Origin: Kitasatospora indigofera
GTDB lineage: Bacteria > Actinomycetota > Actinomycetes > Streptomycetales > Streptomycetaceae
DNA: 64,000 bases
Direction: 5' to 3'
Assembly (NCBI RefSeq): GCF_014655955.1
Contig: NZ_BNBO01000002.1
Span: 1 to 64,000, forward strand
Below the pieces are notes generated by a model, which ran no database searches, was not told the origin of the DNA, and saw only the letters and a program-made list of their open reading frames with translations. Positions 16,328 to 24,570 of this stretch are shown here, in pieces (position 1 is the first letter of the stretch; each line of letters starts with the position of its first letter). The position numbers were made by a program, and so were the translations under genes.

Positions 16328-19300
16328 AGCCGATCGCCATCGTCGGCCTGGACTGCCGGTTCCCCGGCGCGCCCGACCCGGGCGCGTACTGGGACCTGCT
16401 CACCAGGTCGGCCGACGGAGTCCGGCAGGTGCCGGAACTGCGCTGGAGAGCCTCCGACTTCTACGACCGGGCGGGCGGTGAGGGACGCAGCAACACCACC
16501 CAGGGCGGCTTCATCGACGACGTGGACGCCTTCGACAACGAGTTCTTCACCGTCTCGCCGCGCGAGGCCGCCGCCCTGGACCCGCAGCAGCGGCTGCTGC
16601 TGCAGACCTCCTGGCGGGCCCTGGAGGACGCCGGGATCTCCCCCAAGCAGCTGGCCGGCAGCAACACCGGCGTGTTCGTCGGCATCATGGGCAACGAGTG
16701 GGCCCAGGTGCACATGACCGACTACCCGAACGTCACCGCCCAGGTCGGCTCCGGCAACGGCTACTGCATGACCGCCAACCGGGTGTCCTACCACCTCGAC
16801 CTCAAGGGCCCCAGCCTGGCGGTCGACACCGCCTGCTCGTCCTCGCTGGTCGCCGTCCACCTGGCCTGCAACGCGCTGCTCGCCGAGGAGTGCGACTACG
16901 CGTTGGCGGGCGGCGTCAACGTGGCCGTCACGCCGGGGCTGAGCATCTTCTACACCCAGGCCGGGCTCTCCGCGCCGGACGGCCGCTGCAAGCCGTTCAG
17001 CGCGGACGCCGACGGCATCGGCCGGGCCGAGGGCGTCGGCGTGGTGGTGCTGCGCCGGCTGGAGGACGCGATAGCCGACGGCCAGCAGGTGTACGCGGTG
17101 ATCCGCGGCAGCGCCGTCAACCAGGACGGGCGCAGCAACGGCATCACCGCGCCCAACCGCTGGTCCCAGCAGGAGGTGCTGGCCGCCGCCTACCGCCGGG
17201 CCGGCGTGGAGCCGGCCGAGGTCTCCTTCATGGAGGCGCACGGCACCGGCACGGCGCTCGGCGACATGATCGAGGTCAAGGCGCTCGGGCACCTGCACGC
17301 GGGCCGGACCGGGCAGCCGCTGGCGATCGGCTCGGTCAAGGGCAACCTGGGCCACGCCGAGGGCGCGGCGGGCATCGCCGGCCTGATCAAGGTCGCGCTG
17401 TCGCTGCACCACCGGGTGGTGCCGGCCAGCCGGTTCGCCGCCAAGGAGAACCCCAAGCTGCAGCTGGCCAGGAACGGCCTGCGGCTGCTCAAGGCCCCGC
17501 TGCGGCTGCCCGCCGGGGCCACCGTGGCCGGGCTGAGCAGCTTCGGCATGGGCGGCACCAATGTGCACACCGTGCTGGAGTCCGCTCCCGGCTCGGGCGC
17601 CCGGACGGCCGCCGGGCGCGGCCGGGGCGCGGCGCACGGCGGCGGCGTCTTCACGCTGACCGCGCCCTCCCCGGAGGCGCTGCGCCGCAACCTGCTCGCG
17701 CAGGCCGGCGCGCTGCCGCGCGGGCGCGGCCCGGCGGCGGGCCTGTGCCGGGCCAGCAACCAGGTGAAGACCGGCCACCGGTACCGGTTCGCGCTGCCCG
17801 CCCGGGACGTGCGGGAGCTGGAGGAGGGCCTGCGCTCCGCGGTGGCCGACGGCGAGCTGCTCGCCGGGCTGGCCGAGGAGCCGGTGGCCCGTCCGCGGAT
17901 CGCCTTCCTGTTCACCGGCCAGGGCGCCCAGTTCGAGGGCATGACGGCCGGCCTGTACCGGGACTGGCCGCTGTACCGCCGGTTCCTGGACGAGGCGGAC
18001 GAGGCCCTGGCGCCGCACCTCGGCGAGTCGATCCGGGACCTGGTCCTCGGCGGTGACCCGCGGATCCACCGCACCGCCTTCGCCCAGCCGGCCCTGTTCG
18101 CGGTCGGCTACGCGCAGGCCCGCGCCCTGGACGTGCTCGGGGTCCGGCCGGACGTCCTGCTCGGCCACAGCGTCGGGGAGTTCGCCGCGGCCGTGGTCGC
18201 GGGCGTGCTCAGCCTGGCCGACGCCGCCCGGCTGATCACCGCCCGCGGCGCGCTGATGCAGGAGCTCCCGGCCGGCGGCGGCATGCTGTCCGCCCGGGCC
18301 ACCCCGCAGGAGCTGGCGGAACTGCTGGCGGCCGAGCCGCTGGTCGGCGTGGCGGCCCTGAACGGCCCCCGGGCCACCGTGCTCTCCGGTGACCTGGCGG
18401 CGCTCGGGCGGATCGCCGACACACTGGCGGGCCGCGGCACGGCGGTGCGCCGGCTGCAGGTCTCGCACGCCTTCCACTCGCCGCTGATGGCGCCGATGCT
18501 GGACCGCTTCGCCGAGGTGGCGCGGCAGGCCGCGACGGGCCGGGCCGGCGTCCCGCTGCTCTCCACGGTGACCGGCGGCGAGCCGGCCACGCTGGACGCC
18601 GACTACTGGGTGCGGCACGTGAGCGCCCCGGTGCGGTTCGCCGAGGCCGCCGAACGGCTGATCGCGAGCGGCCCGACCCACCTGGTGGAGATCGGCCCGC
18701 GGCCGGTGCTGACCTCGCTGGTACGGCGGCTGCGTCCGCCGGCCGGGGTCCGCTCGGTGCACCTGACGCCGACCGAGGAGAGCGGCGGCCCCGAGCTGGA
18801 CGCGGCGGTCGCCGAGCTGTTCCGCGGCGGCGTCGACCCGGTCTGGGAGGCGCTGTACGAGGGCCGGGAGCCGGCTCCGCAGCGGCTCTCCCCGTACGCC
18901 TTCTCCACCGCGCACCGCTACTGGAGCCGCAACCCGGTGGCCGCTCCCGGGCAGGCCGCACCGGCCCGCCCCGCGGTCTCCGCGGTCGCGGCGGCCGCGA
19001 CGGCCGACCCGGCGCCCGCGCCGGAGGGCAGCGCCCGCGTGGTCGACATCGACCGCTCGGCGAAGACGCCGGACGCGCTCGCGCACGCGGTGCTGGGCGC
19101 GGTCGCCGGGGTGGGCGGGTACCCGCCCGAGGAGATCTCGGTGCGCTCCCGGCTCTACCAGGACCTGGGCTTCGACTCCGTGATGGTGATGGAGCTGAAG
19201 AGCCGGATCGAGGCCCAGCTGCCGGCCGTCGGCGAACTGTCCGTGCAGGAGTTGCTGCCCCGGCTGTCGACCGTCGGCGAGCTGGTCGGCCACCTGCGGG

Positions 19301-19368
19301 AGCTGGCCGGCGGCGCGTGCGGCCCGGCCGCCGTGGCCGAGGAGCAGCGGCGGATGACCTCCGCCTGA
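16324..19368 (+). CDS. Type I polyketide synthase, single module KS-AT-ACP
   Basis: This is a 1014-residue modular PKS protein. The KS domain (about residues 1-430) has DTACSSSL with Cys171, HGTGT with His306 and KGNLGHAEG with His344, so it is catalytically complete. The AT domain (about 520-830) has GHSVGE with Ser616 and the HAFH motif at 715-718, which indicates malonyl-CoA. The ACP domain near the C-terminus has LGFDSVM with Ser952. There is no KR, DH, ER or TE, so the product of one cycle stays a beta-ketoacyl thioester, as needed for 3-acyl tetronate formation. The ATG at 16324 overlaps the ACP stop. The KS-to-AT linker is poorly conserved. Confidence 0.95.
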   Translation: MKPIAIVGLDCRFPGAPDPGAYWDLLTRSADGVRQVPELRWRASDFYDRAGGEGRSNTTQGGFIDDVDAFDNEFFTVSPREAAALDPQQRLLLQTSWRALEDAGISPKQLAGSNTGVFVGIMGNEWAQVHMTDYPNVTAQVGSGNGYCMTANRVSYHLDLKGPSLAVDTACSSSLVAVHLACNALLAEECDYALAGGVNVAVTPGLSIFYTQAGLSAPDGRCKPFSADADGIGRAEGVGVVVLRRLEDAIADGQQVYAVIRGSAVNQDGRSNGITAPNRWSQQEVLAAAYRRAGVEPAEVSFMEAHGTGTALGDMIEVKALGHLHAGRTGQPLAIGSVKGNLGHAEGAAGIAGLIKVALSLHHRVVPASRFAAKENPKLQLARNGLRLLKAPLRLPAGATVAGLSSFGMGGTNVHTVLESAPGSGARTAAGRGRGAAHGGGVFTLTAPSPEALRRNLLAQAGALPRGRGPAAGLCRASNQVKTGHRYRFALPARDVRELEEGLRSAVADGELLAGLAEEPVARPRIAFLFTGQGAQFEGMTAGLYRDWPLYRRFLDEADEALAPHLGESIRDLVLGGDPRIHRTAFAQPALFAVGYAQARALDVLGVRPDVLLGHSVGEFAAAVVAGVLSLADAARLITARGALMQELPAGGGMLSARATPQELAELLAAEPLVGVAALNGPRATVLSGDLAALGRIADTLAGRGTAVRRLQVSHAFHSPLMAPMLDRFAEVARQAATGRAGVPLLSTVTGGEPATLDADYWVRHVSAPVRFAEAAERLIASGPTHLVEIGPRPVLTSLVRRLRPPAGVRSVHLTPTEESGGPELDAAVAELFRGGVDPVWEALYEGREPAPQRLSPYAFSTAHRYWSRNPVAAPGQAAPARPAVSAVAAAATADPAPAPEGSARVVDIDRSAKTPDALAHAVLGAVAGVGGYPPEEISVRSRLYQDLGFDSVMVMELKSRIEAQLPAVGELSVQELLPRLSTVGELVGHLRELAGGACGPAAVAEEQRRMTSA

Positions 19369-19431
19369 GCCGGCCGGGGGCCGGTCCCACCCCCGGCCCC
19401 GCCGGCCGCCCGGCCGGTGCACCCCACCCGT

Positions 19432-19530
19432 ACCGCCCGCACCGCCCGCACCGCCCGCACCGCCCGCACTGCACCGCACTGCACCGCCCGCAGCACTCGT
19501 ACCGCCCGAGCCGCACCGCCCGAGAACCGC
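19432..19530. repeat. 9-bp ACCGCCCGC tandem repeat upstream of KASIII 2
   Basis: Four perfect copies of ACCGCCCGC occupy 19432-19467. They are followed by degenerate copies and two ACTGCACCGC units to about 19530. The array fills much of the 190-base spacer between the PKS and the second KASIII gene. It contains no recognisable gene. Confidence 0.8.
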
Positions 19531-19558
19531 GTCCGACGAGCGCACCCAAGGAGTAGAG

Positions 19559-20581
19559 ATGGCATCGACCGAGGCGTACCTCACGGGAGTCGGCACCTTC
19601 CTGCCCGGCCCGCCCGTGGACAACGCGACGCTGGCCAAGATGCTCGGCGTCAGCGAGGAGTGGATCGAGGTCTTCATCGGCACCCGGACCAGGCACTTCG
19701 CCCGCGACGTCGGCACCGGCGAGATCCAGTGGTCGCTGGCCGACCTGTGCGCCCAGGCGGCGGAGCAGGCGCTGGCGGACGCGGGGGTGGACCGGTCCGA
19801 GATCGAGTTCATCGTGATGGGCACGGCCACCCCCGACACCCTGATGCCGGCCACCGTCAACCACGTCGCCGACCAGCTCGGCCTCAACCACCTGCCCACC
19901 TACCAGCTGCAGTCCGGCTGCGCGGGCGCCGTCCAGGCCCTCGACCTGGGCCGCACCCTCGTGCTGGCCGGCCGCCACCGCACCGGCCTGGTGATCGGCG
20001 GGGACGTCAGCAGCAAGCACCTCGACCCCAGCCTGGACTTCAGCGGCAAGGCCCCCAGCGAGCTGGTCAACTTCGTCCTCTTCGGGGACGGCGCGGGCGC
20101 CGCCGTGATCAGCGCCGAGCCGGCCGGGCGCCGGCTGGCGCTGGTCCGGGTGCTGAACCAGCTGACCGGCCTCGGCCGGGAGCCGGGCCAGGTGATCGAG
20201 TGGTTCGGCATGGCCGACCGGGACAGCGACCGGCAGGCCCTGGTGGAGGACTACAAGGCGATCGAGGAGGGCGTCCCGGTGATGGCCGTGGAGATCCTCT
20301 GGGAGCTGCTCGGCGACCTCGGCTGGTCGGCCGAGGACCTGGACTTCCTGCTGCCGCCGCAGCTCTCCGGCCGGATGACCGCCAAGATCACCGCACAGCT
20401 GGACGTCCCCGGCGCCGAGGAGATCTCCTGCGTCGCCGAGACCGGCAACAACGGGAACGCGCTGCCGTTCCTGCAGCTGGAGCGGCTCGCCGAGCGGATC
20501 GAACCGGGCCAGCGCGCACTCGCCGTCGCGGTCGAGTCCAGCAAGTGGATCAAGGCCGGCTTCGCCGTCGAGGCCTTCTGA
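19559..20581 (+). CDS. KASIII-like protein retaining cysteine but lacking the histidine
   Basis: This 340-residue FabH/KASIII-type protein has the nucleophile in QSGCAGA (Cys121) and a conserved Asn at 297 in ETGNNGNA. The segment that should hold the catalytic His (VPHQAN in E. coli FabH) reads LLPPQLSG here, with Pro at the His position. In tetronate pathways one KASIII-like enzyme forms both the C-C and the C-O bond between a beta-ketoacyl thioester and glyceryl-ACP, and this protein or the one at 3783 should do that. AAGGAG precedes the ATG. It begins a coupled group with a short ACP, an acyltransferase and a PPTase. Confidence 0.87.
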   Translation: MASTEAYLTGVGTFLPGPPVDNATLAKMLGVSEEWIEVFIGTRTRHFARDVGTGEIQWSLADLCAQAAEQALADAGVDRSEIEFIVMGTATPDTLMPATVNHVADQLGLNHLPTYQLQSGCAGAVQALDLGRTLVLAGRHRTGLVIGGDVSSKHLDPSLDFSGKAPSELVNFVLFGDGAGAAVISAEPAGRRLALVRVLNQLTGLGREPGQVIEWFGMADRDSDRQALVEDYKAIEEGVPVMAVEILWELLGDLGWSAEDLDFLLPPQLSGRMTAKITAQLDVPGAEEISCVAETGNNGNALPFLQLERLAERIEPGQRALAVAVESSKWIKAGFAVEAF

Positions 20582-20657
20582 CCCGCCCTCGCCCCGTCCT
20601 GCCCGCGCCGCCGCGCAGCAGCGCCACCTCACCGATCAGATACCGGAAGGGCCCCTC

Positions 20658-20894
20658 ATGACCGCCGTGCTGACCCTGGAAGACTTCACCGTCCTGGTCC
20701 GCGACGAGCTCGGACTGCCGCTCACCGACAGCGAGCTCGACCACGACCTGGACCGCGTCCCCGGCTGGGACTCGCTGCAACTGCTCCGACTGGTCAGCGC
20801 GCTGGAGCGGCACACCGGGCAGCGGGTGGCGCTCGGCAGCCTGCTGGAGGCCCGCAGCCTGAGCGCGATCCACCGGCTGGCGGCGCAATCATGA
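20658..20894 (+). CDS. Acyl carrier protein, glyceryl-ACP type (copy 2)
   Basis: This 78-residue free ACP carries GWDSLQLL with Ser39. It is closely related in length and sequence to the ACP at 6942-7166, indicating a duplication within the cluster. Its stop overlaps the start of the E2-type acyltransferase (ATGA). That linkage suggests it may carry the glyceryl unit or a tetronate intermediate seen by the acyltransferase, although tetronate acyltransferases are usually thought to act on free tetronate. Why two such carriers are kept is unclear. Confidence 0.88.
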   Translation: MTAVLTLEDFTVLVRDELGLPLTDSELDHDLDRVPGWDSLQLLRLVSALERHTGQRVALGSLLEARSLSAIHRLAAQS

Positions 20895-21766
20895 CCAAGG
20901 CACCCGACCTGCCCGGCGCCACCGTCCTGGTCGAGCGCCGCCGCCGGCACACCCTGTACTTCCTGGAGTACGCCGAGGCGCTGCGCCCGGTCCACCTGGA
21001 CACCGAGATCGACATGACCCGGGTGCTGGCCCACCGCGCCGCGGCCCGCGAGCGGGGCGTGCGCTACTCGGTGGTCAGCTACCTGCTGCACAGCGCCGGC
21101 CGGGCGCTGGCCCGCCACCCCGAGGCCAACGCCGTCACCCTGCCGAGCTGGCCGAGCCGGTGGCGGGCCCCGCGCACCGCCCGCTTCGACGGCGTCACCG
21201 CCAAACTGGCCCTGGACCGCACGGTGGACGGCGAGCGCACCGTGCTCTCCGCCCTGCTGCCCGGCCTCCAGGACGCCGCGATGGACGACATCCAGCGGCA
21301 GATCGACCGCTACCGCGACGGCGACCTCTCGGACCTGCCGGAGTTCCGCGGCCCGCGGCTGCTCGGCCGGCTGCCCGTCCCGCTCGGCCGGCTGCTGTTC
21401 GGCGCCGTGCTGCGCAGCCCGGCCCGCCGGCCGGGGATCTTCGGCACGGTGTCGGTCAGCTCGCTCGGCCACCGGCCGGTGGACGGCTTCTACTCCACCG
21501 GCGGCACCGCGGTGACGCTCTGCCTCGGCCGGATCACCGACCGCGCGGTGGTCCGCGACGGCGCGGTCGCCGTGGCGCCGGTGATGCGGCTCAGCCTGAC
21601 GTTCGACCACCGGGTGATCGACGGCGGGACCGCCGCCGACCTGCTCGGAGAGCTCAAAAAGACCTTGGAGGGTTTCGATGACGGGGAAGGCAGTGCGGGG
21701 TCCGACCTACGGGGAGCTGATCAGGATCTCCGAACGGGACGGCCGGTGGCAGCAGGTACGCGTTGA
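20891..21766 (+). CDS. Lipoyl-less 2-oxoacid dehydrogenase E2-type acyltransferase (Agg4-like)
   Basis: This 291-residue protein corresponds to the catalytic domain of dihydrolipoamide acyltransferases but has no lipoyl or peripheral-subunit-binding domain. The active-site motif DHRVIDGG is intact, with His240 and Asp244. In agglomerin- and abyssomicin-type tetronate pathways a homologue acetylates the primary hydroxyl of the 5-hydroxymethyl tetronate. The last 30 or so residues lie in an 89-base overlap with the PPTase gene and look like non-conserved tail. Its presence supports a tetronate whose hydroxymethyl group is later eliminated to an exocyclic methylene. Confidence 0.88.
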   Translation: MTKAPDLPGATVLVERRRRHTLYFLEYAEALRPVHLDTEIDMTRVLAHRAAARERGVRYSVVSYLLHSAGRALARHPEANAVTLPSWPSRWRAPRTARFDGVTAKLALDRTVDGERTVLSALLPGLQDAAMDDIQRQIDRYRDGDLSDLPEFRGPRLLGRLPVPLGRLLFGAVLRSPARRPGIFGTVSVSSLGHRPVDGFYSTGGTAVTLCLGRITDRAVVRDGAVAVAPVMRLSLTFDHRVIDGGTAADLLGELKKTLEGFDDGEGSAGSDLRGADQDLRTGRPVAAGTR

Positions 21767-22553
21767 CCTGACCCGCCACGGCGTCGCCGTGCTCTACGCC
21801 AGGCTCGCGGACTGGCGGCCCGACCGTGCCGCCGGTCCGCGCCTGCGCGCGCTGCTGGGCCGGGACTGGGCCCGCTACCTGGACCTCACCCACCCCGACG
21901 TCCGCCGCCGCTTCGCGGCCTCCCGGGTGCTGCTCAAGTACGCGGCCGGCCAGGTGCTGGACGTCTCCCCGGACAGCGTCGAGCTGGGCTACGGCGCCAC
22001 CGGGCGGCCGTACCTGCGCGGCTACGACGCCGTCGACATCAGCCTCAGCCACACCGACGACCTGCTGCTGGTGGGCCTGACCACCCGCGGCGTGATCGGC
22101 GTGGACGCCGAGCGCGCCGACCGGCCGATGTACTCCAGCGGCCTCGGCAAGCACGTCTGCACCCCGCACGAACTCGACCTCCTGGAGGGCCTGGACCCGG
22201 CCGAGCGCGACGACGCGCTGGTCCGGGTCTGGACCCTCAAGGAGGCGTACAGCAAGGCCCGCGGGCTCGGCATGCAGTTCCGCTTCACCGAGTTCGGCTT
22301 CCGGCCCGGCTCCGACCCGACCGGCCTGGACCGGCCGGACGGCGAGCCGGGCACCGGCACCGAATGGTCGTTCCGCACCTACGTCGTCGACGAGGACTAC
22401 ATCGTCAGCGTCGCGGTCGGCGACGCCGGCTTCGGCGGCACCGACGACACCGCCGCCAGCTCCATGCTGGACGGCGGCTTCGTCGACATGCTCACCGAGG
22501 TGCTGGGCGGGGACGACCCGCAGGACGAGGAGGACCCCTGGGACACCTGGTGA
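21678..22553 (+). CDS. Sfp-type 4'-phosphopantetheinyl transferase
   Basis: This 291-residue PPTase has the family motifs ISLSHTDD, the magnesium-binding GVDAE (Asp143, Glu145) and WTLKEAYSKA (Trp185, Lys188, Glu189). It converts apo carrier proteins to holo form and would serve the three free ACPs and the PKS ACP here. The ATG has GGAGGG five bases upstream, which supports this start despite the 89-base overlap with the acyltransferase gene. The last 60 residues form an acidic Gly/Asp-rich extension. A 9-bp hairpin follows the gene. Confidence 0.93.
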   Translation: MTGKAVRGPTYGELIRISERDGRWQQVRVDLTRHGVAVLYARLADWRPDRAAGPRLRALLGRDWARYLDLTHPDVRRRFAASRVLLKYAAGQVLDVSPDSVELGYGATGRPYLRGYDAVDISLSHTDDLLLVGLTTRGVIGVDAERADRPMYSSGLGKHVCTPHELDLLEGLDPAERDDALVRVWTLKEAYSKARGLGMQFRFTEFGFRPGSDPTGLDRPDGEPGTGTEWSFRTYVVDEDYIVSVAVGDAGFGGTDDTAASSMLDGGFVDMLTEVLGGDDPQDEEDPWDTW

Positions 22554-22588
22554 TCCCACCGGACCGGCGGGCCCGAGCACGCGACCGG

Positions 22589-22613
22589 ACGCGTGCGCGG
22601 GCCCCGCACGCGT
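22589..22613. terminator. Hairpin after the PPTase gene
   Basis: A perfect 9-bp stem (ACGCGTGCG at 22589-22597 with its complement at 22605-22613) and a 7-nt loop follow the PPTase stop by 35 bases and precede the next cluster motif. It is a likely operon end. Confidence 0.5.
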
Positions 22614-22646
22614 GCCCGCGCGCGGGCCGCCCGGCCGCAAGCCGGA

Positions 22647-22656
22647 CTTAAGCGGC
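22647..22656 (+). promoter_or_regulatory. CTTAAGCGGC motif upstream of the flavin monooxygenase
   Basis: CTTAAGCGGC lies 87 bases before the monooxygenase start codon and differs by one base from the CTWWAGCGCC consensus. Together with the hairpin just upstream it suggests a separate promoter for the tailoring genes. Confidence 0.4.
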
Positions 22657-22733
22657 AACGCCCACGCTGGTGCGGTACGACGGGCCACCCGCATCGGCAG
22701 GCGGCCCGTGGCCGGCTTCGGGCGCAAGGGGAG

Positions 22734-23999
22734 ATGATGGCTGAGGAATTGTCCGCTCAGGTGTGCGTGGTCGGCGGTGGCCCGGCCGGCCTGACACTGG
22801 GTCTGGAACTCGCCCGCCGCGGCACCCGGGTGGTGGTGGTCGAGCAGAGCGGCCACTTCAACCGCTCGTTCCGCGGCGAGTCGGTCTCGCCGGACTCCGT
22901 CTGGCTGCTGGACCAGCTCGGACTGCTCGACCAACTGCGCGGCTCCTTCCTGGAGATGCGCAACATGGAGATCACCGACGGCGGCCGCACGGTACTGACC
23001 GCCGACTTCTCCACCTTCCCCTACCCCCACCCGTACCCGGTCGAGCTGCCGCAGCCGGCGCTGCTCACCGTGCTGGCCGAGGAGGGCGCCCGGCACGAGG
23101 GCTTCACCCTGCTGCGCCGCGCCACCGCCGTCGAGCTGCTGCGCGACGGCGACACCGTGACCGGGGTGCGCTGCTCGGGCCCGGACGGGCCGGTCGACAT
23201 CCACGCGGCGCTCACCGTCGCGGCCGACGGCCGGTTCAGCAAGGTCCGCGAGATGTCCGGCCTCAGCTACACCAAGATCCCGCTCGACCGGGACGTGGTC
23301 TGGCTCAAGCTGCCGTTCCCCGCGGAGTGGGACGACACCACCTACCGGGTCCGGATCAAGGGCGAGCACCACGGCCTGTTCATCCCCACCCACCCCGACG
23401 ACGTCCGGGTGGGCTTCAACATTCCCAAGGGCGGGCTCAAGGCGCTGCGCGCCGAGGGCATCGGCGCCCTGCACCGCCGGCTGGACGAGCTGGCGCCCGA
23501 ACTCTCCGACGCCGTCCGGGCCGAGATCCGCGGCTGGTCCGACACCTCGATGCTGGACATCTTCACCACCCTCGTCCCCGAGTGGTCGATGCCGGGCCTG
23601 CTGCTGATCGGCGACTCCGCGCACACCCTGTCGCCGATCCTCGGCCAGGGCGTCAACCACGCCATCATCGACGCCGTCACCCTCGCCCCGATGATCGCCC
23701 CGGTGCTCGGCGACGGCCCGGCCGACCACGCCGCGCTGATGCCCGTGCTGCGGGACTTCCAGCAGCGCCGGGAAGGCTCGATAGCCCGCTCGCGCGGCCT
23801 CCAGCTGCGCCAGGAGCGGATGTTCGCCCTCTCCGGCACGATGGCCGTGGCCGGCCGCCGCGCCCTCTACCGGCTCGTCGACCGCAGCCCCGCGCTCAAG
23901 CAGAAGATCCTGGCCGGCGCCTACTTCCAGCTGCAGGAGCCGCTCACCGCATCCGGCCGCCCCGCCGACCGGCCGACGCCCACCAAGGCCGGGGTCTGA
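22734..23999 (+). CDS. FAD-dependent monooxygenase (group A flavoprotein)
   Basis: This 421-residue single-component flavoprotein has the N-terminal dinucleotide-binding motif GGGPAGL (Gly14-Gly19) and the second FAD motif LIGDSAHTLSPILGQG with Asp294. The fold corresponds to the p-hydroxybenzoate hydroxylase / geranylgeranyl reductase group. It would hydroxylate or epoxidise the product, or act on a double bond made by the ACAD pair. AGGGGAG precedes the ATGATG start. The sequence RGESVSPDSVWLLDQLGL near residue 50 is typical of natural-product flavin oxygenases. No flavin-dependent halogenase WxWxIP motif is present. Confidence 0.9.
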   Translation: MMAEELSAQVCVVGGGPAGLTLGLELARRGTRVVVVEQSGHFNRSFRGESVSPDSVWLLDQLGLLDQLRGSFLEMRNMEITDGGRTVLTADFSTFPYPHPYPVELPQPALLTVLAEEGARHEGFTLLRRATAVELLRDGDTVTGVRCSGPDGPVDIHAALTVAADGRFSKVREMSGLSYTKIPLDRDVVWLKLPFPAEWDDTTYRVRIKGEHHGLFIPTHPDDVRVGFNIPKGGLKALRAEGIGALHRRLDELAPELSDAVRAEIRGWSDTSMLDIFTTLVPEWSMPGLLLIGDSAHTLSPILGQGVNHAIIDAVTLAPMIAPVLGDGPADHAALMPVLRDFQQRREGSIARSRGLQLRQERMFALSGTMAVAGRRALYRLVDRSPALKQKILAGAYFQLQEPLTASGRPADRPTPTKAGV

Positions 24000-24027
24000 G
24001 CCCCTCCCGTACGGAAGGAACACGCGC

Positions 24028-24501
24028 ATGCCCGAGTACTCCGCCACGCGCACGGCGCCCCGCCCCGACCCGGTCGACCGGCTGCTGGACGAGGCATTCC
24101 CGCCGGCGCCGGCCCCCGACCGGCTGCCCTGGGACTCCTGGACCTGGCGGCACCCGGTCGGCCGGGTGCTGAGCGCCGGCCTCGGGCTGGGCGCCCTCGC
24201 CCTGGGCGCCGCCCTGGGCGGGCTGACCACCTGGACGTACTGGGTGGCCCTGCTCGCCCCCGACACCGCGCTCTTCTACGACCTGGCCAACGCCGGGCCG
24301 GAGATGGGCCAGTTGAGCCCCAAGGCGGCCCGGCTCTACAACCTGCTGCACCACCCGGCGCTGCCCGCGGCGGTCATCACGCTGGGTGTCACCACCTTCG
24401 GGCAGCCGCTGGTCGTCGGCGGGCTGGCCTGGCTCGCGCACGTCGCCCTCGACCGGTCCTTCGGCTACGGCAAGCGGCTGCCCGACGGCCGCCGCTGCTG
24501 A
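24028..24501 (+). CDS. DUF4260-like membrane protein
   Basis: This is a 157-residue protein. The N-terminal 45 residues are Pro-rich. Two or three hydrophobic stretches follow (about 50-80, 110-130 and 130-145). The C-terminal segment YNLLHHPALPA and LAWLAHVALDRSFGYGKRLPDG matches the conserved His/Asp pattern I associate with DUF4260. It lies 28 bases after the monooxygenase with AAGGAA upstream of the ATG. The function is unknown. The conserved His and Asp residues suggest an enzyme rather than a transporter, but this is not established. Confidence 0.8.
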   Translation: MPEYSATRTAPRPDPVDRLLDEAFPPAPAPDRLPWDSWTWRHPVGRVLSAGLGLGALALGAALGGLTTWTYWVALLAPDTALFYDLANAGPEMGQLSPKAARLYNLLHHPALPAAVITLGVTTFGQPLVVGGLAWLAHVALDRSFGYGKRLPDGRRC

Positions 24502-24570
24502 TCCGCCGACCACCCGGAAGACCTGCCGCCCGGCGGACCGGCCGGCCACCCCGACTTGGAGAAGCCCGAC

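Noticed and set aside
16258..20632. Long minus-strand open frames opposite the PKS and the second KASIII gene
   Set aside because: The translations are Arg/Gly/Ala-rich and featureless, and the opposite strand has strong motifs for KS, AT, ACP and KASIII.
22734..23999. Flavin-dependent halogenase
   Set aside because: The WxWxIP motif and the GxGxxG plus lysine arrangement of halogenases are absent. The GDSAHTLSP motif fits group A monooxygenases.
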